Source: Olsenella sp. KGMB02461 (lineage in GTDB: Bacteria; Actinomycetota; Coriobacteriia; Coriobacteriales; Atopobiaceae). From it: a stretch of 64,000 nt of DNA. The position numbers and the translations under genes were made by a program. Below the pieces are notes generated by a model that saw only the letters and a list, made by a program, of their open reading frames with translations, made no database searches and was not told the origin of the DNA. The stretch covers positions 186,001 through 250,000 of the forward strand of contig NZ_JABAHI010000008.1 in assembly GCF_012584445.1 (NCBI RefSeq), read 5' to 3'. Positions 27,601 to 37,977 of the stretch are shown here, one piece after another. The stretch's first letter is position 1. Each line of letters begins with the position of its first letter.

Positions 27601-28621
27601 GGATGCCTTAGTGCGCAGTCTGGGCCTCGACTGCACGCTTCCTGCTCCCAAACCTTGTCAGTGGGGATGGCGCTATGGCCAGATAGATCCCCATGAGCAC
27701 TGCGTGCTTGTCATCGGTGCGTTCGACGGCGTGCATCGAGGCCATCAAGACCTCATAAGACTGGGGGCTCTCCAAGCCCGGGAGCTGGGCGTGCCCCTGG
27801 TCATTTTGACCTTCGATCCTGACCCTTCAGTGGTGCTTGGCGCCCCTGAGCCTCAGCTCCTGCTCACCCAGGATCGCTTTTTGCAGCTTTGGGATTTGGG
27901 CCCCCAAGAGCTGAGAGTGTGTGCGTTCACGGAGAAGCTTGCCGCCCTGAGCCCTGAGGAGTTCTTGGACCGCGCTGTGTTTGGCGACGGGCTGTCCCCC
28001 TGCCTAGTGTGCGTAGGGGAGGGCTTTGCCCTAGGCGCCCAGGGCAAAGGGACGGTGCCCTATCTTTCCTCTTTGGGGAAGGCTCGGGGGTTTCGCCTGT
28101 TAGCACAACCCTTGCTATCATTGGAGGGCGCGCCTGTGAGCGCTACGCGCATTCGCCAGGAGATTGCCTCAGGAGATACCCTAAAGGCCGCTCGGCTTTT
28201 AGGCCGCCGTCCCTTTGTGCGAGGCACCGTCATGCGAGGGCGCGGTCAGGGAACCTCCTTTGGGTTTCCCACGGCAAACCTCATGTGCGCGCCGGATACG
28301 GCACTCCCTGCTTCAGGGGTCTTTGCAGGTTTTGGCGTGTTGAACGAAAATGCCTGGCCGGCTGCCATCAATGTGGGAGAACCTCCCACTTTTAAAAGCC
28401 AGGGCTCCCAGAGTCCTCAGGGGTTTTTGGAGGCTACGCTCTTGGGGTTCTCCCAAGACATCTACGGGGATTCGATGGCCATAGTGCTCTATGAGAGGCT
28501 GCGTCCTTCTCGGCCTTTCGACTCCTTCGAAGAGCTTGCGGCCACGGTTCGCACTAACATGGAACAGGTGCGCGAGCGTTATGGAGAGGGTCCTTTGGCG
28601 CTTGTCCCGCCTGTGCGCTGA
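27578..28621 (+). CDS. ribF: bifunctional riboflavin kinase/FAD synthetase
   Basis: The 347-residue enzyme phosphorylates riboflavin to FMN and adenylates FMN to FAD. The N-terminal nucleotidyltransferase domain has GAFDGVHRGHQ (about residues 47-57) and the ISATR-like segment SATRIRQEI; the C-terminal kinase domain starts near RPFVRGTVMRGRGQG and has FGFPTANL. I prefer GTG at 27578, which follows GAGGGGG within the end of truB. The earliest in-frame start would lie well inside truB. The truB-ribF pairing is frequent in Gram-positive bacteria. The protein is slightly longer than the usual 310 residues owing to a non-conserved N-terminal 40 residues. Confidence 0.93.
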   Translation: MEALGSPRDALVRSLGLDCTLPAPKPCQWGWRYGQIDPHEHCVLVIGAFDGVHRGHQDLIRLGALQARELGVPLVILTFDPDPSVVLGAPEPQLLLTQDRFLQLWDLGPQELRVCAFTEKLAALSPEEFLDRAVFGDGLSPCLVCVGEGFALGAQGKGTVPYLSSLGKARGFRLLAQPLLSLEGAPVSATRIRQEIASGDTLKAARLLGRRPFVRGTVMRGRGQGTSFGFPTANLMCAPDTALPASGVFAGFGVLNENAWPAAINVGEPPTFKSQGSQSPQGFLEATLLGFSQDIYGDSMAIVLYERLRPSRPFDSFEELAATVRTNMEQVRERYGEGPLALVPPVR

Positions 28622-28662
28622 AGCGAGGCGCACAGATCACCACAACCTGGCAGGGAGGTGCC

Positions 28663-30516
28663 ATGATCTCCGATGAAGAGCGCGAGCAGATACGCGACGC
28701 CATCGATTTTGTCTCGTTGGTGGGAGAGACTGTGCAGCTGCGCGAGCGGGGGAGTGGCGATTTTTGGGGGTGCTGCCCCTTCCATCATGAGAAATCCCCG
28801 TCGTTCCACGTTCGAGCCGATACTGGCTTTTGGTACTGCTTTGGCTGCGGAGAAGGCGGCGACGTCTTCGACTACATCAAGAAGAGAGAGAACCTCACAT
28901 TTTATGAGGCCATGCAGTATCTGGCAGATCGAGCGGGCATCGAGCTCCATGAGACCTCGGCTCCCACGGGCCCCTCGAGGGCGCGCCTGATGGATTGCTT
29001 GGCTGCTGCCGAGAAGTTCTACACCCAGCAGCTGCTGCGCACCGCTGGTCCCGGGCCCGATGCCGCTCGTTCCTATCTGTCCCAGCGGGGCTTTTCATCT
29101 GTGCTCTGCCGCTCGTGGGGGCTAGGGTATGCTCCTGGTCGCAATCAGCTGGTGAACACCTTGTTTGCCCAGGGCTTCACCCGCGACGAGATGCTGGCTG
29201 CAGACGTGGCGGTGCCTCGGGGTTCTGGCCTGGCCGATCGCCTCTATGAGCGGGTGATCTTTCCCATCCATGACGGCTCCGGGCGCACCATCGGCCTGGG
29301 CGGCCGCGTGATGGACAACGCAAAGCCCAAGTACATAAATTCAAAAGATTCGCTGGTGTGGCATAAGTCGCGCAATCTCTTCGCCTTCGACCGCGCCAAG
29401 GAGGCTATTCAAGAGACTGGCCAAGCCATCGTGGTAGAGGGCTATACCGACGCCATCTCACTCCATGCCGCCGGCATAACCAATGTGTGCGCCGTGCTTG
29501 GCACTGCGCTTACAGGCGAACACATCAAGTTGCTCTCGCGCCTCAAGCCCCACTCCATCGTCATCATGCTCGATGGCGACGAGGCGGGACAACGCGCTGC
29601 CGAGAAGACCGTGCGCTTCCTGGACAAAACCTCGGCGGAGCTGCTCTCGGTGGTGCTGCCCAACAATCAGGACCCGGCAGAGTATGTGGCATCCCAAGGC
29701 GCAGAAGCGCTGCGGCAGCGACTGGCAGAGGCGCGCCCGCTCATTGACTTTGTGATGGAAAAGCATCTGGCAGGCGCCGCCTCGATGTCTCCCGGTGCAC
29801 GTGTGCGGGCAATGGATGAGCTGGCGTCGCTTTTGGCGCCGCTCAAGGACTCGATCCTTGTCGAGGGTTACGCCCGCCGCGTGGCCGATGCGCTGGGCAC
29901 CTCTTCCGAGGAGACCTTGCGACGCATCAAGGCAGCTCCTATAGAGGATCCAGATCGTCCGACCACACGCTCGACTGAGCCCGTTTATGCAGCTCAGCCA
30001 GCCCCGGTATCTGAGCCGACTGCCTATAGGGCGCCTGCGCCCGCGCAAACCCAGACCCTGACGGCTGACGAGCGCATGCAAATCAAGATGGAGCGCGAGC
30101 TTCTATGCCTTATGGCCGAATGCCCCGATGCCTTCAGGGAGTCCGCCGAGCGCATTGCGGGGTTCTCTTGGACCGATCCACGACATGAAGCCATGGCGTG
30201 GGCGCTGTTGGCGACTCCTGTGGGAACTACGCCCAAAGAGGCTGCTCGAGCTGCTGAAGCCGTGGAGCCTGCTGCCCGCACCCTTCTGGCTGGAGGCTCG
30301 CTGGATGTGCTTTCTTCGGGATCTCGGGAGCAAAAAGCTCAGTTCTTGCTAGATAACCTCGACCTCTTCTCCAGCAAGCGGCGCATTCGCACCATCCGCG
30401 CCAAGCTGGACAGCGCCGGGCAGGGAGAGGATGTCGCCGCGTTGCTTCAGGAGGCCACACAGCTCCAGGAGCGAGTCAACCAACTTCAGGCATCCCTTGT
30501 GTCCAAATACACTTAG
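28663..30516 (+). CDS. dnaG: DNA primase
   Basis: DnaG makes RNA primers at the replication fork. The 617-residue protein begins with a CHC2 zinc finger (CPFHHEKSPSF...CFGCGEGGD, about residues 38-66), followed by the RNA polymerase core with a TOPRIM fold (VVEGYTDAISLH and MLDGDEAGQRAAEK), and a C-terminal domain that should bind the DnaB helicase. GGGAGG precedes the ATG. The next gene is rpoD, so dnaG and rpoD keep their common order, but a promoter candidate at 30634 suggests rpoD can be transcribed separately. Confidence 0.97.
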   Translation: MISDEEREQIRDAIDFVSLVGETVQLRERGSGDFWGCCPFHHEKSPSFHVRADTGFWYCFGCGEGGDVFDYIKKRENLTFYEAMQYLADRAGIELHETSAPTGPSRARLMDCLAAAEKFYTQQLLRTAGPGPDAARSYLSQRGFSSVLCRSWGLGYAPGRNQLVNTLFAQGFTRDEMLAADVAVPRGSGLADRLYERVIFPIHDGSGRTIGLGGRVMDNAKPKYINSKDSLVWHKSRNLFAFDRAKEAIQETGQAIVVEGYTDAISLHAAGITNVCAVLGTALTGEHIKLLSRLKPHSIVIMLDGDEAGQRAAEKTVRFLDKTSAELLSVVLPNNQDPAEYVASQGAEALRQRLAEARPLIDFVMEKHLAGAASMSPGARVRAMDELASLLAPLKDSILVEGYARRVADALGTSSEETLRRIKAAPIEDPDRPTTRSTEPVYAAQPAPVSEPTAYRAPAPAQTQTLTADERMQIKMERELLCLMAECPDAFRESAERIAGFSWTDPRHEAMAWALLATPVGTTPKEAARAAEAVEPAARTLLAGGSLDVLSSGSREQKAQFLLDNLDLFSSKRRIRTIRAKLDSAGQGEDVAALLQEATQLQERVNQLQASLVSKYT

Positions 30517-30633
30517 GGAAGTCCTGAGGCCAACGAGCTTTCTAGGCTCCATTGCTGCATTGTAGGTTGATCGCTCAGATTTTTGTCTTTTGTGCACTTA
30601 GCGCATATACCCCTATAAATCCCAATGGTCCCA

Positions 30634-30662
30634 TTCAAAGGACCAGCCGAGCAGGGTATGAT
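30634..30662 (+). promoter_or_regulatory. rpoD promoter candidate
   Basis: TTCAAA (30634-30639) and TATGAT (30657-30662) are spaced by 17 bp. The start of transcription would be near 30669, about 25 nt before the rpoD start. Confidence 0.5.
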
Positions 30663-30694
30663 ATTGGGCAGTATGCACATTGAAGGGAGACTTT

Positions 30695-32038
<1,344 letters not shown>

Positions 32039-32072
32039 TGACCTTCAGGTCAAAAAAAGTTTTCATCGGGGC

Positions 32073-32101
32073 TTGCAATGAGTGAGTAGGCAAGCTATAG
32101 T
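32073..32101 (+). promoter_or_regulatory. tRNA-Asn promoter
   Basis: TTGCAA (32073-32078) and TATAGT (32096-32101) are 17 bp apart, close to the sigma-70 consensus, 27 bp before the tRNA. An inverted repeat GCTTGC/GCAAGC spans the spacer. Confidence 0.6.
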
Positions 32102-32128
32102 TTCTTCTCGTGCCCACGAGCACCAAAT

Positions 32129-32203
32129 TCCTCGGTAGCTCAATGGTAGAGCACGCGGCTGTTAACCGCGCTGTTGTAGGTTCGAGCCCTACCCGAGGAG
32201 CCA
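32129..32203 (+). tRNA. tRNA-Asn (anticodon GTT)
   Basis: The cloverleaf is complete: acceptor stem TCCTCGG/CCGAGGA, D arm GCTC/GAGC, anticodon stem CGCGG/CCGCG with loop CTGTTAA (anticodon GTT), a 5-nt variable loop, T arm GTAGG-TTCGAGC-CCTAC, discriminator G and an encoded CCA end. Confidence 0.97.
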
Positions 32204-32213
32204 GTACGCAATG

Positions 32214-32240
32214 AGTCCCCGCCTCTGCGGGGGCTTTTTT
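32214..32240 (+). terminator. intrinsic terminator of tRNA-Asn
   Basis: A 9-bp stem (AGTCCCCGC / GCGGGGGCT, one G-U pair) with a CTCT loop is followed by a run of six T. It starts 10 nt after the tRNA CCA end. Confidence 0.9.
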
Positions 32241-32529
32241 CGTATGTCGATCCATTTTCGCGATTGCCTGAGGGGAGCTTCCAAAGGCCCGGCCCAGGAG
32301 TGCGAGATCTTATCGGCAGGAATAGATGGCGGCCAGAGATGCCGGCGCTAAACCCGCAGCGCAGCTTTACTACAAATAGGGCGCTCTAGCTGGGAAAACA
32401 AGAGCCCTTGGGCCTCTGGGGGTTTCGTGGCCTCGGCTATCCTATGCTAGAGTGATTGGATGCTCGGATGCTGCAGCAAAAGGCGTTGGCTCTGAGCGTT
32501 ATAGATGCATAGTGCCAACCGGAGGTCTC
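32241..32529. other. intergenic region before the polysaccharide exporter
   Basis: This 289-bp stretch holds no credible gene. It begins after the tRNA terminator and ends at the ribosome binding site of the exporter permease. TATGCT at 32443-32448 is a possible -10 element, but I see no matching -35. Confidence 0.5.
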
Positions 32530-33408
32530 GTGGCTTCATCACATAAAGATCCGTCGTCCATCCAAGAGCCTGTTCAACAGGCGGTGCCTGTTTCTTCGGG
32601 AGAGCTGGCTGCGCAAGGATCCATCAAAACCTGGAACACCGGCGTCAAGCGTGATGCTGCAATCCTGCAAGAGCTGGTGCGCAAGGACTTCAAGCTCAAA
32701 TACCGCAGGAGCGTGCTGGGCGTAGCGTGGTCAGTGCTCAACCCGCTGCTCATGATGATCGTCATGGCCGTGGTCTTCACCCATTTCATGCGCGGAGCCA
32801 ATATGCCGGCCAATGAGTACCCGCTCTACCTCATCTTGGGAAACATCACCTTTGGCCTCATGAGCACAGCCACCAACGACGGCATGATGTCTATCATCAA
32901 CGCCGCCCCTTTGCTTAAAAAGGTCAAGATCAACCGCATTGTCTTCCCAGTGCAAAAGGTGCTCTTCGCCCTGGTGAACTTCGCGCTCTCATTGGTGGCA
33001 GTGGTGTTGGTCATGCTCTGGAGCGGCATCGGCATCACCTGGAACATCATCTTTATCGTGCCTTTCTTGATCTACCTGGTGGTGTTCTGCTGCGGCCTGG
33101 CCCTTTTGCTCTCCACTCTGGCGGTGTTCTTCCGTGATGTGGTCCATCTTTGGAGCGTCGTGCTCACCGCCTGGACCTACCTCACGCCCATCTTCTACAC
33201 CATGGACATCCTGCCGGAGACCCTGCAGTCTCTCATGAGGTTCAACCCCATGTACCAGCTCATCAATTATTTCCGCACCATCGTGCTCTGGCAATCCACG
33301 CCCAGCCTCACCTCCAACCTCATCTGCCTGGCTATGGCTCTGGTCATGCTGGGCCTGGGCTATTGGGTATTCCGCCGTCATGAGCACAAGTTCATCCTCT
33401 ACATCTAG
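32530..33408 (+). CDS. ABC-2 type polysaccharide exporter permease (Wzm/TagG-like)
   Basis: A 292-residue permease that should form the channel exporting a lipid-linked cell-wall polysaccharide or teichoic acid. The N-terminal cytoplasmic segment contains RKDFKLKYRRSVLGVAWSV, typical of this family, followed by about six membrane segments and the conserved YLTPIFY...MRFNPMYQLINYFR block. The GTG at 32530 is preferred because GGAGG (32521-32525) lies 4 nt upstream. The ATPase gene follows by 8 nt and glycosyltransferases after it, so the four form an export and assembly cluster. Which polymer is moved cannot be told. Confidence 0.88.
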   Translation: MASSHKDPSSIQEPVQQAVPVSSGELAAQGSIKTWNTGVKRDAAILQELVRKDFKLKYRRSVLGVAWSVLNPLLMMIVMAVVFTHFMRGANMPANEYPLYLILGNITFGLMSTATNDGMMSIINAAPLLKKVKINRIVFPVQKVLFALVNFALSLVAVVLVMLWSGIGITWNIIFIVPFLIYLVVFCCGLALLLSTLAVFFRDVVHLWSVVLTAWTYLTPIFYTMDILPETLQSLMRFNPMYQLINYFRTIVLWQSTPSLTSNLICLAMALVMLGLGYWVFRRHEHKFILYI

Positions 33409-33416
33409 GAGTTGCG

Positions 33417-34229
33417 GTGAATCCTGTCACTGAAGCTGCGTTTCAAGAGTCGCTCTTTCCAGAAGGCCATGCCCAAGAAGTGGCCGAGGCCCCAGTGTGC
33501 ATTGAGGTAGACGACGTTTCGGTCATTTTCAACATGGCCTCGGAGCAGCTCAATTCCTTGAAGGAGTACTTCATCTCCCTCATGCATCATCAGCTCTTCT
33601 TCAAAGAGTTTCGCGCGCTCAACCACATCTCCTTCAAGGTGCACAAAGGCGAGGCCTTCGGCCTGGTAGGCACCAACGGTTCCGGCAAATCCACCATGCT
33701 CAAGTGCATCGCGGGCGTGCTGGAAGCCTCTGAAGGCACCGTGCGCGTGGCAGGTTCCATCGCGCCGCTCATCGAGCTGGGCGCAGGCTTTGATATGGAG
33801 CTCACCGCCCGCGAGAACATCTACTTGAACGGCGCGCTTTTGGGCTACACCCGCGAGTTCATCGACAGCCATTTTGATGAGATCATCGACTTTGCCGAGC
33901 TCCGCGATTTCATGGACATGCCCCTCAAGAACTATTCCAGCGGTATGGTGGCCCGCATCGCCTTTGCCATCGCCACCATCACCGAGCCAGACATCCTCAT
34001 CGTGGACGAGACCCTCTCGGTGGGAGACTTCCTCTTCCAGCAAAAGTGCGAGCGCCGTATTCAAGAACTGGTGGAGTCCAACAACGTCACCGTGCTTTTG
34101 GTGAGCCACTCCATCGATCTGGTGGAGCGCATCTGCGACCGCGTCTGTTGGATCGAGAAGGGCCAGCAGCGCATGATAGGCCCCACCCAGGAGGTGTGCG
34201 ATGCCTACAAAGCCCTCCAGCAAGGCTGA
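33417..34229 (+). CDS. polysaccharide exporter ATPase (Wzt/TagH-like)
   Basis: The 270-residue ATPase partner of the upstream permease. It has Walker A GTNGSGKST, an ABC signature NYSSGMVAR (a common variant of LSGGQ in this family), Walker B ILIVDETLSVGD, and the H-loop SHS. The N-terminal region (about residues 25-60) is longer than in simple ABC ATPases, as in TagH/Wzt. There is no C-terminal carbohydrate-binding extension of the kind some Wzt proteins use to recognise O-antigen ends. The start is GTG with TAGGAG upstream. Its end overlaps the next glycosyltransferase gene by 29 nt. Confidence 0.9.
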   Translation: MNPVTEAAFQESLFPEGHAQEVAEAPVCIEVDDVSVIFNMASEQLNSLKEYFISLMHHQLFFKEFRALNHISFKVHKGEAFGLVGTNGSGKSTMLKCIAGVLEASEGTVRVAGSIAPLIELGAGFDMELTARENIYLNGALLGYTREFIDSHFDEIIDFAELRDFMDMPLKNYSSGMVARIAFAIATITEPDILIVDETLSVGDFLFQQKCERRIQELVESNNVTVLLVSHSIDLVERICDRVCWIEKGQQRMIGPTQEVCDAYKALQQG

Positions 34230-35310
34230 TAGCTCTGTGGACACCCCTCACACCCCGCTCTTCTCGCTCATCATGCCGGTCTATGGTGCCGAGAAACACA
34301 TCCACGAAGCTGTAAGCGCGCTCTTGTCCCAAAGCTTCCGCGACTTCGAACTCATTTTGGTAGACGACGCCTCCCCAGATGCTTCGATAGCCATAGCCCA
34401 AGAAGCCGCATCAGGCGACTCGCGGGTGCGCCTGCTTAAAAACCCTGCCAACCTGGGAGCCTCTGCGGCAAGAAATCGAGGTCTTGAGGAGGCTCGGGGC
34501 GCCTATGTGACCTTTCCCGATGCCGACGATGTGACAGATCCTCGCTACCTTGAGCTGGCAGCAGAGGCTATCGACGCTACCTCGGCAGACCTCATCATTG
34601 AGGGCGTGATCGAAGACCATTACACACCCCAGGGCACATTGGATTACAGCCTTACCTATGCGCCTCCCAAAGCCTACCTTGCAAGCGCTCAAGAGCTGGC
34701 AGGGCAGGTGCTGCCCTTAGAGCAGCTCACATTGCTTGGCTATCCCTACAACAAGTTCATCAAGCGCTCGGTCATTGGCCCGACGCGCTTTGATGAGGGG
34801 ACTGCGCTCTCTGAGGACTTCTTCTTCTTCATGGACGTGTTGCCGCGCATACACAGCGCTATGCTCATAGATCAGGCGGCCTACCACTATGCTCGTCGCG
34901 AAAGCGGCAATCTCACAGCTCGCTTTCATCGCAATTACTGGGACGCGCTTTCCCGCCGCATGGAACTGTTGCAGGCATTCCAAGAAGCCTCCGGTCTGGA
35001 CACTTCTGAGTCCCGGGGAGCATTAGGGGCCATGTATGCACGCTATCTTCTCTCGGCAATTATGCAAAGCCAAGATCCCCGAGCTCACATGAGCCTCAAA
35101 GAGCGTTCACGCTGGCTTGAACAGGTATTCTCCTCTGAGCTCGCCTGCAAGCTTTTGCCTCAAGCCCAAAGCAGTTCCGCGGTAACCCAGGTGGCTGCCA
35201 AGGTCTTGTCCTGCCGCATTGTGCCGCTCGGTTTGGGACTGGGTAGGGGAGCGTCGCTGGTGCAAAAAGCTGCCCCCTCGCTGTTTTCCAAAGCCCGCTA
35301 TCGCCGCTAG
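34201..35310 (+). CDS. family 2 glycosyltransferase
   Basis: A 369-residue cytoplasmic or membrane-peripheral glycosyltransferase. The GT-A fold is marked by SLIMPVYG, LILVDDASPD, NLGASAARNRG and the metal-binding PDADD. Residues after about 230 form a helical region without membrane segments. AGGAGG lies 7 nt before the ATG, inside the end of the ATPase gene. It is clearly related to the glycosyltransferase at 41015: the same order of motifs and matching segments such as LDTSESRGALG and LDTPESRSELG. It probably adds a sugar to the polymer exported by the adjacent ABC transporter. The sugar donor and acceptor are unknown. Confidence 0.85.
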   Translation: MPTKPSSKADSSVDTPHTPLFSLIMPVYGAEKHIHEAVSALLSQSFRDFELILVDDASPDASIAIAQEAASGDSRVRLLKNPANLGASAARNRGLEEARGAYVTFPDADDVTDPRYLELAAEAIDATSADLIIEGVIEDHYTPQGTLDYSLTYAPPKAYLASAQELAGQVLPLEQLTLLGYPYNKFIKRSVIGPTRFDEGTALSEDFFFFMDVLPRIHSAMLIDQAAYHYARRESGNLTARFHRNYWDALSRRMELLQAFQEASGLDTSESRGALGAMYARYLLSAIMQSQDPRAHMSLKERSRWLEQVFSSELACKLLPQAQSSSAVTQVAAKVLSCRIVPLGLGLGRGASLVQKAAPSLFSKARYRR

Positions 35311-35318
35311 GAGCTCTC

Positions 35319-36377
35319 ATGGAACCGCTGCTTACCATCTGTGTGCCTGCCTACAACGTCGAGGCCTATCTAGAGCACGGACTCTCCACCTACAACGAGG
35401 ATCGCTTTGAGGGGCGCCTGGAAGTGCTGGTGGTAAACGACGGCTCTACTGACTCCACCGCTGCCATCGCGCGCACTTTTGTGGATAGGCGCCCTAAGGT
35501 ATTCCGGCTCATCTCCAAAGAAAACGGCGGTCATGGCTCGGTGATCAACAGGGGTATTCGAGAGGCGTCTGGCCGCTACTTCCGAGTGGTGGATGGTGAT
35601 GACTGGGTAGATCCCAACGGCTTGGATGAATTTCTGGATGTGTTGGCGGCCACCTCGGCAGATATCCTCATCGACGAGCGCGTGGACGTCACCTATGGTT
35701 CCGGTCAAACCCATCCTCGCCCGCTGCCTCAAGACCTTCCCTTCGGCCAAGATATGCCCTATAGCCAAATGGCTCAGCGGGTGGTGGCCGATGCCCTCAT
35801 CTCCATCCACACCTTGTGCGCCAGGACTAGCTACCTGCGCCAAGAGAGGGTCTCAGTGCTCGAGAAGACCTTCCATGAGGATGCAGAGTTTTGCGTCAAG
35901 ACTATAAGCGGCGCAGACACCATCCGCTTTGTGCCTACCTTCGTCTACCAGTACCTCGTTGGCAACGCATCCCAATCCATGGCAGCAGATAACATGGTGC
36001 GCCGCTATAAAGATCACGAGCGCGTGGTGTTCTCCATCGCCGCCTATGCCGACTCCCTACGCACCGCCTCGCTGCTCAAGACTGCAAGCGGGCTCGATGA
36101 CCCAGAGGCCTGGCGTGCTCAGGCTGCCGAGAAGAGCGCCCAACTCATTGTGAACTCCCACTACAACTTGCTGCTCATCTTCGATACTCAGCGAGCTCGG
36201 GGGCGCTCTAGGGCCAAGTCTTTCAGGTCACGGCTGTCCAAAGACTATCCTTGGCTTAAAGCGTCCACCGATAAGCGCTACTGGATGGCGTTGGCTGCCG
36301 GCGCCGTGGGTGTGGACGCCCTTAAGTTGGACAAGCTCCAAGGCCGCGCCTCTGTGCAAGCAGACCAAGAGTCCTAG
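35319..36377 (+). CDS. family 2 glycosyltransferase
   Basis: A 352-residue glycosyltransferase with CVPAYNVEAYL, VLVVNDGSTDST, GHGSVINRGI and DGDDWVDPNG, the last being the metal-binding motif. These features are shared with enzymes of capsule and teichoic acid side-chain assembly. The rest of the protein is helical and soluble. The ATG follows TAGGAG, 8 nt after the previous gene. It is less similar to the other two glycosyltransferases of the cluster than they are to one another. It ends the exporter operon as far as seen; an importer operon begins 311 bp later. Confidence 0.85.
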   Translation: MEPLLTICVPAYNVEAYLEHGLSTYNEDRFEGRLEVLVVNDGSTDSTAAIARTFVDRRPKVFRLISKENGGHGSVINRGIREASGRYFRVVDGDDWVDPNGLDEFLDVLAATSADILIDERVDVTYGSGQTHPRPLPQDLPFGQDMPYSQMAQRVVADALISIHTLCARTSYLRQERVSVLEKTFHEDAEFCVKTISGADTIRFVPTFVYQYLVGNASQSMAADNMVRRYKDHERVVFSIAAYADSLRTASLLKTASGLDDPEAWRAQAAEKSAQLIVNSHYNLLLIFDTQRARGRSRAKSFRSRLSKDYPWLKASTDKRYWMALAAGAVGVDALKLDKLQGRASVQADQES

Positions 36378-36688
36378 GCATGGAGTGTCCCTCCAATTAC
36401 CACATATAGCCCTAATTGTCCACTGAGAGGTGTTGGTTGCCTTTCAGAGAGCGATTGACGCCTTTCAAACAGAATTTGCGCCCGGTGGCCCTTTTTTGTC
36501 TTTTCAGATTGCACAAGAGTCAGAGAATATGACTGAAATGTCACTTGGCCGATTTCTGGGCTTCTTCCCTTAAGGAGATATTTACAGAGAAAAGGGAAGC
36601 CCTGGATATTCTTTGGGTCCAAAGGAGCGCTGCAGGCAGTGGCGTTCGGCCAAATGTGAGCCACAAGGGATTCAGGGAAGGACGCACC
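36378..36688. other. 311-bp region before the importer genes
   Basis: No gene is visible here. TTGACG at 36455 is a perfect-looking -35 but has no good -10 at 16-18 bp. An inverted repeat GGGCTTCTTCCCTT (36558-36571) / AAGGGAAGCCC (36592-36602), with a 2-nt bulge and a 20-nt loop containing AAGGAG, lies in the probable leader. Confidence 0.5.
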
Positions 36689-37819
36689 ATGAACGTTTCT
36701 CGCAAGGGCTTCATTGAGGGTAGTGCACTTGCCATGGCTGGCTTGGGTTTGACAGCCTGCTCCGGTGGCGACAAGGGCGCCGAGGCTGAGGCCGAGGCTT
36801 CCCAAAACACCGTCAATGCTCCTCAAGAACTCATCGATGCCGCGAAAGAAGAGGGAACCCTGGTAGTTTACGGTTCCTGCGAAGAAGAGCATGTGCAGGG
36901 TTGCGTGGATCACTTCAAAGAGCTTTTTGGCCTTGAGGTTGAGTCTCAGCGCCTTTCCACTGGCGAGGTCCAAGCCAAAATCGAGGAAGAGAATGGCAAT
37001 CCTTCCGGCGACGTTTGGTTTGGCGGCACTACCGACCCTTACAATGTGGCCGTGACCGAGGGCCTGCTAGAGCCCTACGACGCTCAGAACGCCTCTCATC
37101 TGATCTCTGACACTTATCGCGACGCCGATGGCCAGTGGTATGGCATCTACAAGGGCATCCTAGGCTTCATGGTGAACAAGGACGAGCTGGCTCGCCTGAA
37201 CCTCGATGAGCCCAAGGACTGGCCTGACCTGTTGGACCCCAAGTATCAGGGTCTCATTTGGCTGTCCAACTACAACACCGCCGGCACTGCCAAGCTCGTC
37301 ATCAACACAGTCATCCAAAAGTACGGTCACGACGAGGGCATTCAGTACCTCAAGGATCTCGACAAGAACATCGCCGTCTACACCAAGTCTGGCTCCGGTC
37401 CTTCCAAGAACGTAGGCACCGGCGAGTGCGTCATCGGCATCGGCTTTTTGCACGACGGCATCATGCAGATCGAGGACAACGGCTACAAGAATATCGGCCT
37501 TATCATTCCTTCCTCAGGCGCATCCTACGAGGTGGGTGCTACCGCAATCTTCAAGGGCTGCAAGCATCCCAACGCTGCCAAGCTCTGGATCGAGTACGCC
37601 CTGTCTCCTGACTGCGTCGAGCGCGCTGCAGAGAACAAGGCTTATCAGTTCCTGGTACTGGACAACGCCAAGCAACCTGAGGTGGCCACCGAGTACGGCC
37701 TGGATCCCGACAACGTCATGGAGTACGACTTCGAGGACGCCAAGAACAACACCAAGCAGTACGTGGAAGAGGTCATGAATGCTCTAGGCGGTGGCGACGA
37801 CCGCTTCCAGACCGAGTAG
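36689..37819 (+). CDS. FbpA-like ABC transporter solute-binding lipoprotein
   Basis: A 376-residue lipoprotein of the type II periplasmic-binding fold that includes ferric iron, phosphonate and thiamine binders. The signal peptide ends with the lipobox LTAC-S (cysteine about residue 25), so it would be lipidated and then cleaved by LspA. An acidic linker (GAEAEAEAS) follows. The mature part begins near LVVYGSCEEEHVQG. The two nearby cysteines could form a disulfide. The ligand cannot be assigned: related proteins bind Fe3+ through tyrosines, but I cannot place those residues surely. The ATG at 36689 follows AGGGAAGGA by about 7 nt. Permease and ATPase genes follow on the same strand. Confidence 0.88.
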   Translation: MNVSRKGFIEGSALAMAGLGLTACSGGDKGAEAEAEASQNTVNAPQELIDAAKEEGTLVVYGSCEEEHVQGCVDHFKELFGLEVESQRLSTGEVQAKIEEENGNPSGDVWFGGTTDPYNVAVTEGLLEPYDAQNASHLISDTYRDADGQWYGIYKGILGFMVNKDELARLNLDEPKDWPDLLDPKYQGLIWLSNYNTAGTAKLVINTVIQKYGHDEGIQYLKDLDKNIAVYTKSGSGPSKNVGTGECVIGIGFLHDGIMQIEDNGYKNIGLIIPSSGASYEVGATAIFKGCKHPNAAKLWIEYALSPDCVERAAENKAYQFLVLDNAKQPEVATEYGLDPDNVMEYDFEDAKNNTKQYVEEVMNALGGGDDRFQTE

Positions 37820-37887
37820 GCCTAGAAACGTTCACTCGTCTTCTGTTACCTGTCAATCCGCGGTGACTTCTAAGGATTGATCCTGAG

Positions 37888-37919
37888 ACCGGGAGGGCCG
37901 CTTTGGTGGTCCTCCCGGT
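37888..37919 (+). terminator. intercistronic hairpin after the binding-protein gene
   Basis: A 12-bp stem (ACCGGGAGGGCC / GGTCCTCCCGGT, one G-U pair) with an 8-nt loop, with no T tract. This position suggests a 3' stabiliser or partial terminator that raises binding-protein mRNA over permease mRNA. Confidence 0.65.
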
Positions 37920-37977
37920 GCCGTGAGGTTCAAATTATTAAGGTAGTCAGCGTGTTTTAATCTTTAGGTAGGGTTCT

